A DNA stretch of 30,022 nt from Bigelowiella natans CCMP2755 (taxonomy: Eukaryota > Cercozoa > Chlorarachniophyceae). Shown here piece after piece: positions 1 to 9,500 of the stretch (its first letter is position 1; every line of letters starts with the position of its first letter). The translations under genes and the position numbers were made by a program. Below the pieces are notes generated by a model. The model saw only the letters and a program-made list of their open reading frames with translations. It ran no database searches and was not told the DNA's origin. The DNA is taken from contig ADNK01001208.1 in assembly GCA_000320545.1 (NCBI GenBank), positions 1 through 30,022 on the forward strand, in the 5' to 3' direction.

Positions 1-56
1 CCCTCACCCTGTCTCCTCCTCCTCCTCATCCTCTCCTCCTCCTCCTCTCTCCAAAG

Positions 57-155
57 CCGTTCAGAGGTCGTTCAAGAGAATATGTCAATTGACGTCATTG
101 GGGGCTGGATTCAGGTAAGAAGATTGTAAGACGACGACGACACGCTAACATACAA

Positions 156-191
<36 letters not shown>

Positions 192-2050
192 CATATATAA
201 CAGAATTAAAATAGGTGTGTGAGTGCGTGTACAAACAATGAGATGCAGCAGCTAATGGTCAAATCTAAATTGGGGGGGGGGGGGCAACAGCGAGCGGAAA
301 CGATAATCTTGATGATGAAGACTAACTCTGGCCCTTCAGAGTCCCAGAACCCTAATTTTATCGTGACTTATACCCACATTCTCAGGTGGAAACACATCTC
401 GAGAACACCGTGCAACCGACATCGAAGTCGCACAACAGACTGCCGCAAGAGGGAGCGAATCAAAGCCCACATTCTTGAGAGGTCAGCCCGCAATCGGCAT
501 GATTTGTGGAGACTACATTCAAGCACCGATGGGAGGTGGAACGTCGCCCTTGCAGCGCTGAAATTGCTCGCGAGTGCGATGACGTCTCAGTGCGCTGCAC
601 TCTGCACCTTGAAACCCGCATAGCTATTGACACTATTGCAGCGCGGGTATTCGTTGGCCTCACCCCTGCTGTGGCGTTCGGTCACTCGCAGACCCCTCTT
701 GTTGATGCTAGCTCGGCACGAAGTCCCTGGTCAAGCTACATGCATCCTGAGATCCAGTCAAGGCTGCGGCAAGCCACGCTCAGGCTGTTGATCGATTCAA
801 TGCTTTGTCCGCTGCCGCTCAAAGAGCGGATTCCCTCTCCGATGTTTCTGTTTGTACTCAATCTTTGCCAGAAGGCGAGGAACGACCCGGACGCACAAGT
901 AAGGGCTACCGCCATACGTGGGATCTCAGCCTGCCACTACATCATGCCGACCAACGAAGGTAAACACGATGATGAGACCGCACGGGTCCTGCACAAAATA
1001 CGACGTTCTTCTTTCTTCTTCCCTAAGTATAAAACAAATGCGGTCCTCTCGACGTGGTTGTGAGTCATTGGGGAGCGTGACAGAAGTGCCATCTCATTCA
1101 CAAGTTGTTGATTGATTGTACTCACTCAATGCTATCTGCCCAGGCACAGCCGTCCTTGCCTCGACCCTGGCCAAGCTGCAAAACGCCATATCGGGCGTGT
1201 CGTCTCGACATATGGAGGAGCAAACAGACCGTAAAAAGACTGAATCGCCACCACCCTCGAATGTAGGGGGAGATGGAGAACCAGAGTCCAGCGTGCCTCC
1301 ATCAGCAGAAGGGGCCAGCTCGGAGGTAATGGGTGATCGAAGAACTTGATTCGCCAACAAACGAAGAAAGCGACAGCGAATGAACATGCCAGAAACATAG
1401 CTACAACCTACCTGTTCAACGTGCTTGAGTATTGAGTGACCCCATCTCTGTTTATAACGCATTGTGCAATCGCCTCTGATAATTAGGCTGCAGCAGAGAA
1501 GGAAACGAGCCATTCGGAGCGCACGACCAAAGACGACGCGGTCGGTGGGAGAGAAATCTCCGAGGGCTTGACTGCAGAATATGCATCCATTTCCAAAGAG
1601 CTTGCCGGGATCGCTCGCATTACGAGTCGAAATAGCCAGCTTCTGGACCATCTTTTGCAGAAGCGAATGCTGACAACGGCCACTGAGGAAAAAACCGTAG
1701 AAGCAGCAACTGAAAGCGAGAGTGCGCAGCGGCTGGGGAGTGAGCAGCAGCAACTGAAAGAACAAGTTAAGATTGACGGTGTTAAGCAGGGAGATAGGAA
1801 GGCGGAGACGCCCTCTGCTCAGCTACCTGCGACGAGCGGTGAAAGCCTGAATTCCAAGATTAAGACGGGGATGGAATTAGAACCCACATCTCCTGCCGAA
1901 GAGCGTATCGACGAATCTCAGTTTCAAATAGACAAAGAGGAGCTAGACAAAGGGGATGCCGATGATGATGGCGATGATTCCTTGTGTGATATTGACGAGA
2001 CTTCTGGACCGGATGATGGTGACACTGGAAAGCTCTGGGCGCAAGATTAA
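57..2050 (+). CDS. HEAT-like helical protein with acidic C-terminus, 3' part of a spliced gene
   Basis: I do not recognise the family with certainty. The well-supported part has three exons. The first ends at 959 (donor GTAAAC). It is open from about 503 and reads as paired amphipathic helices, including VLNLCQKARNDPDAQVRATA, which resembles a HEAT repeat. The second is 1144-1325 and joins in phase 1. The third runs 1487-2050 and joins in phase 0, ending in TAA. The C-terminal 190 residues are hydrophilic and rich in Glu, Asp and Ser, ending in an acidic stretch with DADDDGDD and DDGD. Further upstream, an exon at about 57-115 (polypyrimidine tract before it, GTAAGA after it) and one starting at 386 (after CTCAG) look real, but no single frame carries 386-630 without a stop. 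There is either an unrecognised intron or an indel there. The 5' end lies outside the window. HEAT repeats usually act as protein-binding scaffolds; no partner can be inferred. Confidence 0.5.
157..190. repeat. (CA)n microsatellite in an intron
   Basis: An uninterrupted run of about 16 CA units lies in the intron between the candidate exon ending near 115 and the one starting at 386. A G-homopolymer of about a dozen bases follows at 273-284 in the same intron. Confidence 0.9.
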
Positions 2051-2752
2051 CGCGTGCCTGCTCTAGTGCTGCTCAAAGCGGTGTTTTGTGTGCACATCTC
2101 GCCCAATTTGCTAGCTTCGCATCTGAGTCATTTCCAGAAATGCCTGTCTTACTATAGCTACTATATATAGCTATGTCTACATGTCTACGTTTGAGTCGCA
2201 GTGATGGTTGCTGCATATATTAATGAGCTAGCGCTATCAAAACCGCAAAGATGTGCATCAACGTAACAAGCGAGCGCAGTACATGACCCGAATAGTCGCG
2301 CATGATCGAGAATCGAGAAGGATGCAATGAACATGCTAAATTTGTTCAATTGTCATCCTAATCTTTGCAATGCTGCGCTGCGCAGGTGCAGCGATGCAAG
2401 TAATGTATGACTAGACAAACACCCCATGCGGTCGCTAAGTAGTAGGCTCAGCTAAAGCTTTATCTAAAATCTAGTGTGTTGACAGGAAGTGCGGCATGCG
2501 CAGGCCGTCGATCGTATCGTCACCTACTCGCGATAGACGCTTCTAAAGCTAGAAAGGCTAGCCGCGACCAGACGCCACGTTTATATTGCGCACGTGCGTT
2601 ACAGCTACACGCCACCTGACTTTGGCGGGCCGCAGCAAGAATGCTCAGAAGCACGTGTAATGCATGCACGGCTGTACAGGTCACACCGTCTTAGCTAGTT
2701 AGTATGAATAATGAAGTATTATCAAAGCACGCAACCCATCGTTATGTTACAT
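2051..2752. other. Intergenic region between convergent genes
   Basis: This 700-bp gap separates two tail-to-tail genes: the HEAT-like gene ending at 2050 and the USP gene ending at 2753. I see no coding potential. The stretch is rich in CTAG, TAGCTA and TGCATG-type short palindromes. No canonical AATAAA was seen next to either stop codon. Confidence 0.6.
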
Positions 2753-2996
2753 TCAATCTTTGTTTGAATTCGTTAATTCCATTGGTTTCGGTCTTCTATC
2801 CGATTTCTCCGCAGACTTCCCGGGTGACACTGCTGGTCCGTATATCGAAATCTTTTCGCGTATAATTGGAGGGCCTCCCCCATATATGTGTTGAAGTTCC
2901 CGCCAAACGGGCTCACGGAGTCCACGATAATCCTGAAGATTATTGCAAGATTCAATCTAAGTAAAGAGACGAAAACAGCGGCATGCAACATCGACA

Positions 2997-3027
<31 letters not shown>

Positions 3028-3033
3028 ACACGC

Positions 3034-3076
<43 letters not shown>

Positions 3077-5071
3077 GGAACGGTGAGGAGGCGAAAGAGT
3101 CACCTTTGCAGGCTCGAGGCCACTCCTGATTTTATCGTGCTCGTCAAACAGGTTTGAGTTTGTTATGGGGCCGGGCCGATGCTCCGCGCCGTATATAAAA
3201 TCTCGCCATTCCTTCATCCACACCTCGTCTACGAGGTACCAGCACTTCGCACAGCCATTCGTCTTGCACTGTCTCTCCAGAAGGATGATCGAACGCTTCT
3301 CTCGCGTACGGATCCTCTGACTCTCGCATTTCGGGCACATGGCCTTCGAGTCCGCCCTAATCGGTGGCCCCCCCCCATGCGTTTTCTGCAGCGTAGCCCA
3401 TCGGCGTTGGGATACGGGGAAGGAGAGGCTGAAGCGTTCCGACGAGGGGAGGGGCACACCATGACCACAGCATAAAATACGGTTGTCAATCGGGCCTGGG
3501 TTGGACATGTACTGGCACTTTCGTCGCCAGTACTTTGATACGAGATAGCAGGATTCTTGCGGGCAGTTTGTAGCTGCTGCTCCTTCGGACGAGGCAGCCT
3601 CATCCCCGTCTACTGCTGCAGCTGCCGCTGCTTCAGCCGGGGAGTCGTCACCCATCACCCCGCCGGTGGCCTCCTTACGGCGCTCCACGTTCGGTTTCCT
3701 CACATACATGAGGATGTAGGCCTGCTGGTTTTGAACGTGCTCCGAGGTGACTTGCGTCGCGTGTCTGTCGTCGAAGCTATACCAATGACCCGTCACGTGG
3801 CTCCTTGCGTAGGCCACGTAATGCCCTCCTGACAGCCCGCCGCTGTGACGAACCACACCGAACAGATCGTATTTCGTTTCCAAGGACGAGCCTTGGAGAC
3901 TCTCGTGCAGGTAAGGCTTCATGTCCAAGTCCTTGAGGGGGAAAATGACGTGGCGCCCCACCTTGCTGCCGTAATGGTGATAGGAGAACCGCTTGATAGT
4001 GATCCACATGACCTCGGGCAGTGTGGTGATGGAGAGCACGGTGTTGGCGTCCACCCGCTGATTGCACTTCTCGCAACGGTAGAGGTTGTGGTCATCGAGG
4101 TCGCTGCTGGTGCAGAAGGAATGCAGCAAAGTCTCCAGAGATAGCGGCGGGGAGGTCAATCCGATCATGTTCGTGAGAGAGTAGAAGAAACCCTGCTGCA
4201 CGTTTGTCATCGCCTTGTCCCCCCGCTCCTCCTGGACTTTCTTCAATTTAGGGTCCTGAGGGATCTCGAGAGAAAGATCGAGGAATGTGTCGCCTTTGAT
4301 GGAAACACTCGCACAGTTTGGACACGTCACGTCGCTTCGCATCTTTCCTTTGAACAAATCAGAGACGATACTGAATTCTGTTGGCCTAGCATTCTTCGGC
4401 TTCTTTTCCTTGGCTTCACCGTCCTGATCGGAGGAGGGTTCCTTCTTCTCTCGACCCTCCCCCTCCCCCCCTCTCCTCTTCTTCTCTTCACGGGCTTCAT
4501 CAAAGTCGTATTCGCACTTGATCATCAGGGCTTCATGAATGCAATCGAGCACGCAATAGATAAACTCGTGCGCGTCGTGGTGGCCATATCCTCTGAAGGC
4601 GGGGTTGAGAGTTACAGCGTCTCTGTAAAGCTCTTTGGGAGAGCAGGCGAGGTATCTCCCACTCCAAAGCTTCCGCAGCAGCAGCATAAATTCCTGCACC
4701 AGGTGGAACTTGCGCTCCATGCGCTGCGACATCCTCGCCTTTCTGAAACGCTTTAAGTCAGACATGTTGGTCAGCAGCATGCCCACGACCGGGGGACAGT
4801 GCATCAGGGCCTGTAAAGACGCGTTCAAGAAGCACGTATTGCCTATATTAACGAGCCCCGTCTTCCCCCCTCGGGGGTTGACGTAAAGCTTTGCTCCGAG
4901 GAGGTCTGGTGTGTCATCGTCATCTCCCTTCTCCCCTTCTCGTTCGTCTTCCATCTCAACGCTCATGCCGCGTTTCTCTTTCCCAACTTTGCAATCGCTG
5001 TCCATGTCTCTGTTGTTGTTGTTGCTTTCGTTCTGCTGGGCTGCACCGCGCTCCTGATGCACAAAACGCAT
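2753..5071 (-). CDS. Ubiquitin-specific protease (USP) with two C-terminal DUSP domains, USP20/USP33-like
   Basis: A deubiquitinase of the USP (C19) family, which hydrolyses isopeptide bonds to ubiquitin. Exon 1 runs 5071-3104 and exon 2 runs 2932-2753, joined in phase 0, giving about 715 residues. The Cys box GLVNIGNTCFLNA puts the catalytic Cys near residue 80. The His box SGGLSGGHYVAYAR puts His at 417, followed by WYSFDD. Two CxxC pairs (TCPNC and CEKC) form the usual zinc ribbon in the fingers. Residues about 506-572 form a first DUSP domain (NPGPIDN, HGGGPPI). Residues about 612-690 form a second (W-x-x-F, RPGPITN, IYGGGPPIIR), which is split by the intron. USP20 and USP33 share this order but start with a UBP zinc finger, absent here. 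I chose the ATG at 5071 because an in-frame TAA lies shortly upstream. A short upstream frame (MENENEKQPQ, from about 5219) could be a 5' exon, but no in-frame splice was found. Confidence 0.88.
2995..3072. repeat. (CGCA)n and (GA)n microsatellites in the USP intron
   Basis: A CGCA/ACGC tetranucleotide array (about 2995-3030) is followed by a perfect GA array (about 3039-3072). Both lie within the 171-bp intron 3103-2933 of the USP gene. Read through on the minus strand, they give an artificial Ser-Leu and Ala-Cys-Val repeat tail that is not part of the protein. Confidence 0.9.
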
Positions 5072-5840
5072 TCTTAGTCCAGAAGGAGAGAGGGGTGCGG
5101 ACAACAGAGGATGAAATTAAGATCTGAAGCGTAATTTTAGTCCTATTTTCTGAAAACAACAAGAAGAAGACAAACGGCAAAGGGACAACCTGAGGCTGCT
5201 TCTCGTTCTCATTTTCCATGATTTTGACCTATTGCCAATGAGCTTGCTTTGGTGGGGTTCACTGAGGAAAACACTGCGTCCTCCAGTCCTTTGTTAATAT
5301 TTTGAGATCTGCCCAGATGCGTACACCTCGCTGATGACCTGTTCAAACCCCATTTTGTGAAAAAGTATCGTTGTTTTACTACTCTAATTTGCCGCTTCTC
5401 GAATCTGGCGCTGGAAGATGTCATTGCTCCATCCCCGAAAGCAACCAAAAAATACGTATACTATTATATATCACCTTGATTAGCGCTCTCACAAAGAGAA
5501 GGGCATGCACTGCTGGTCTCGGCTCACGTGGTCGCTAGAGCCTTCGTCTCCATGATTCACAGCGCCCCATCAGTTGTGTTCCCTTCTGTTGTGTCGCTTG
5601 GAACAAATTTGTACGGCACACTTCGGAAGAAAGACTTTTAGAATTTTAGACCATGATTCATCCAGGTGACATCCAAAACAAGTTTGCAAAGTGTTTCGCT
5701 TGCTGATTGCACCATCGAGGACGACGTGTGCATGAACCCCCGCAATGAACAATGAACAATGAACAAAGCGTTGATCAAACCCGCATCTCCTGCTTGCTCT
5801 TCATTTTTTGATGCCCCTGACTCTGGACACAATTCGCCGA
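5072..5840. other. Non-coding stretch upstream of the USP gene
   Basis: This probably holds the promoter and 5' leader of the USP gene, which is read leftward from 5071. No convincing frame was seen apart from the short MENENEKQPQ start near 5219. A small tandem GAACAAT repeat (three units) lies at about 5745-5765. Confidence 0.5.
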
Positions 5841-5849
5841 TGCGGCGCA

Positions 5850-6040
5850 CGATGCGGCAATGGGCGGGGGTTTTCGGTCACCAGGGTGGCTTTTCCTCCC
5901 ACCCATGAACCACATTCTCGTTCACTGGTGGGATGGACAGACACGTCGCCCCAGCTAGCCAGCCACCGGTGACTCGCTAGCTCGGTTGCCAGATCAAGGA
6001 TGTTTGGATCTGCACTCAAGATTCAAAGTTGCATCCGCCG
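5850..6040. repeat. Diverged tandem repeat, copy 1
   Basis: This matches the segment from about 6045 onwards. Shared landmarks, in order, are GGGCGGGGG, AGGGTGGCTTTTCC, TGAACCACATTC, TTCAC-GGTGGG, CAGCCACCG, then GTTGCCA and AAGGATGTTTGGATCTG. The last landmark corresponds in copy 2 to sequence on the far side of the retrotransposon (from 11881). Confidence 0.7.
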
Positions 6041-6044
6041 AAGT

Positions 6045-6164
6045 GGTGATGGGCGGGGGGGGTTTCATGGTTGCAAGGGTGGCTTTTCCCCTCATCCCTG
6101 AACCACATTCCTGTTCACCGGTGGGGGCCAGCCACCGATGCCAGCGATGACTTGTTGGCTGCCA
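6045..6164. repeat. Diverged tandem repeat, copy 2, left part (interrupted by the retrotransposon)
   Basis: This continues directly into the left LTR. The rest of the copy (AAGGATGTTCGGATCTG and following) resumes at about 11885-11930. Removing the element and one GCCA restores co-linearity with copy 1, so the unit already existed when the element inserted. Confidence 0.65.
6161..6164. repeat. Target-site duplication GCCA, left copy
   Basis: GCCA lies immediately before the TG of the left LTR. The same four bases follow the CA of the right LTR at 11881-11884. Extending to five bases breaks the match, so the duplication is 4 bp, a length commonly seen with LTR elements. Confidence 0.85.
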
Positions 6165-6490
6165 TGTTGCGCGTAAGGTGTTCACAGGCCGAGGCGCTAC
6201 GTGCACAAGTAGGCAGGGGGGGGGAAAGGCACGTTTGCTTCCTTTTGAAGAGTTGTGTTTATTTTTATTAAAGATTATATTTTTATTAAATCGTGCACTG
6301 CGTAATCATTCGCGAAGCTTTCGCGAATGCCGCCGCACGTGGGGCAGCACACTTCCGGTGTGCTGCCATGAGTCCCGCCGGAACCCACGTGCCTATGCTG
6401 TATTAATATCTACGTTATCTATATTCTATATCCGCGACAACCCCTTTGTTGTCGCACGTGACTTGTGCCCGCGTAGTGGTACGCGCTACA
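6165..6490 (-). repeat. 3' LTR (326 bp)
   Basis: It begins TGTTGCGCG and ends GCGCTACA on the plus strand, with TG/CA ends on either strand. It holds several inverted repeats: arms 6308-6316/6320-6328, 6335-6343/6384-6392, 6343-6351/6359-6367 and 6434-6441/6448-6455. On the element's coding strand, AATAAA-type polyadenylation signals cluster at 6258-6287. I found no difference from the copy at 11555-11880. Confidence 0.95.
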
Positions 6491-6501
6491 CCTCCCCCAA
6501 G
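6491..6501 (-). other. Polypurine tract of the retrotransposon
   Basis: Read on the minus strand, TTGGGGGAGG directly abuts the 3' LTR. Such a purine run primes plus-strand DNA synthesis in LTR elements, and its position supports the LTR boundary. Confidence 0.75.
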
Positions 6502-6541
6502 TCACGTTGCTCCTTCCTTCCTTCCTTATTCCCTTAGACCT

Positions 6542-9500
6542 TCATCGCTTTCGGAACTTCACCAACCACCAGGTAATAGATTCCTCTCTAACCTTATCTC
6601 CTTTGTCGCTTACCCAGAACTCACCTTCGTCCTTAGGTTCGTGTCCATACCAGCCCTCTGCATCAAGGTCCCCCAGGACCTTATACCAGTGCTCAAAGGG
6701 TAAGTCGGGAACAGCTAGGTAGAGTAGCTGATATTTTCCGTCCTTTATTTTCATAGCTACCCTCTCCATATTTCGTAATCCAGGGTAGCCTAGATAGACA
6801 ATCTTCATGCGCCAATCGTCGTTCACCCTGACCTTATTGTTTCCATATTCCACATCGAACTTAGGTCGGGGTCCTAAACAAGGCATTGCTCGCTCCCACA
6901 CAGTAGGGTTTACTTTAACATCCTCTAGGAGCTTCTCACCGATATCATAATTCTTTAGGTGACTGATGTGGCGCAAGGTGACCCTGTTCCCATCATAGAT
7001 GTAGTACTGCTTCCTCCCCTTCCTCTCGGTAACCTTTGCAACGCCACCCCAGAAGGGGTCTTGTTTATTTCTCGATCTCAGATTTACCTTGGCCCTAACA
7101 TACTGTCCTTCCTTTAGAACTCGGCCATCGTACGGGACCTTCTCGTCTTCGCTCTCGGTATCGTCGTCGTTGTCGTCGCCTTCTTCCCTCTCCTTATCCT
7201 TGATACCTCCCCCAGACGTGAAGGTGTCGTTTACTAACCCTTGTATCTTGTCTGGTGTGGTGCTATTTATCCTGCTTAGGTTGGCCAAGGTGCGGTGGAG
7301 TCGCTCTACCTTGGAGTTGGACTGGGCATAGTATACAGGTGAGGCATCAATATTAGGGTGTGGTAGCTGTAGAAGAGAGGTCTCATTATCCACATGTAAC
7401 TTCTTTGGTATCTTGTTTATGCTAACTTCATCAGGGATAGCCTGGAGCTCAGACTCCCAGGTACGGTAGCAGTTAGTAAGCCTCTGCTTATATAAGCCTT
7501 TGTTCTTCTTAGCAACGTTGACCTTGATAATCTTTTTAACCCAGCACTTTCCAGTGGCCACATCAACGAAGGTAAGGTAGTGATAGCCATCGTACTTATA
7601 AACATCAATTTGCACGATATCTAAGAAGTTCCTTGCTTTGATTTTCTTAGATGCACGGCTCTTGCTGGACTCCTTGGTGGCGACGCCTGCCGCCTTCAAG
7701 CTGGAGCACCTGCAGCCACGCAGGTATGTCCTTATCTCTTTTAGCTTGTAGGGCCAGTAGTAATGGTAGAGTAGAGCAGTGATATGGTTTTCTCCTACGT
7801 GTGCAGGTCCATGGGCGGTAAAGAGAAGGGCTCCCCTGGTCCGCCGTGGCACGTAGGTACGCCTAACATTATTAGTGTATACATATATCCTATCACTAAG
7901 TACCTCATGCTTGTGTTTGTATTTATCCAGGTGTTCTTGAAGGTGCTGGAGCTCCTCTGGCTCAGGCAGGAAGTCGCCGTCCTCGAAGGTAATCGCGTTA
8001 ACCATAGGGGTGACCTGGGTAGGGACTTTCTTTTCGAACAGCCTGCTGAAATAGTCAGCAAGCTGCTTGTCTCCTGGTGCGTAGACCACTGTCCTCTTGT
8101 CCCTAAACTCTTCCGTGTCCGCCCTCATAGCTGCATACTCATCGTTAGGCGCTTCGAGCTTGCGGTCGATGCCTAGGAGGGGCTTGTGGTCAGTCATTAA
8201 GGTGAAGCTGGGCACCGACAGCAGGTAGTATCTTAGTTTCCTCTGCGCCTCAGTCATGGCTTTATACTCTCCTTTTGTAGGGCTGTACTTGGCCTCAGCT
8301 GCTGTGCAGGCCCTGCCCCACACCCGTATGATCTGCTGGTCTTGGGTAAGTACAGCAGCCATACCTAGCTTAGACCAGTCTGTCCATAGGGTAGCTGGTC
8401 TAGTAGTGTCTAGCTTAGCATTCAATAGGGTGTTGCTGCATAACTTTATTAGGTTATCGAAGTGGGCATCAAGGCCAGCCTTGGCCCACACCTTAGCGAA
8501 GCTGAGGCCTACAGAGTTCTCCTTCCGGTAAGCAGTAGTAAAAGCAGCTGCAGTCCTAGCGTAGGTAGGGGAGAACCTACGTAGTATCCAAGCTGCAGTC
8601 TGCAAGAATGACTTTAACTCCTTTGCATTCTTAGGTTTAGGGGCTTGCTGTAGTGCTGCTACTTTCTCGGGGTTTGGGGTGATGCGGCCTTGCTCCAGGT
8701 AATATCCACACCACTTGATTCTTGTAGCTAGGAATGTACACTTCTGCAGTCTAATAGTAAAACCGAAGTGTGCAAACCTAATAAATATATTTTCCAGGAG
8801 GAAGATCTGAGCGACGACTGTGTTGGTACATATTATGTCATCATCCACATACACAAACACAAACACCCACAACACAGACGCCATCCCATCATGTGTGTAT
8901 GCCCTGTAGTTCTGACTACTGAACGCATCCCCTGATATGCTTAGGCCGTAAGGGAATACGACGAAGTGCCACTTCCTGTGCCTGCTGGAGAACGCGGTAA
9001 TGGGGCGGGAGGTTTTGTGGATGGGTGTCTGCATGTATGATTCATTTTTATCTAGGGAAGAGTAGTATTTGTATCCTATGACGTGTTCAATAACGTCATC
9101 TATCCTTGGTGTAGGTGTCTGGATCCTCTTTATTACTCGGTTGTGGCGGATGAAGTTGTGCGCCAGGCGGAAGAAAGGGTAAGTAGGTTTCTTAGCTAGC
9201 ACATGTCTCACGTTCCATGGTGAGTTGCTTGGCTCTATCTTCCCTTCCTTTGCCCATTCATTGATCTGCCACTCTATCTTTTCCCAGTCCGCTTCCGGTC
9301 GCCTATGTTCTGGGTCATTGATGATGCACTCTTCGTATCCCTTCTTTAGCTCGATCTTTACTGGGGTAAGCTTGCTGGAGGGCTTCGTCGTCGGCTTGGT
9401 GATGTCAGAGTACTTCTCGTTTAATATTTTATTAATGTACTTTTTGCCCTTGTCGATATCCCAATCATCAGCTGGGGGGGTCTTGTCCAGTAGCTCCGTT

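Noticed and set aside
2957-3103. Continuation of the USP reading frame as a Ser-Leu and Ala-Cys-Val repeat tail
   Set aside because: This is read-through of intronic microsatellites. A GTGACT donor at 3103 and a CTTCAG acceptor at 2933 restore a proper DUSP domain.
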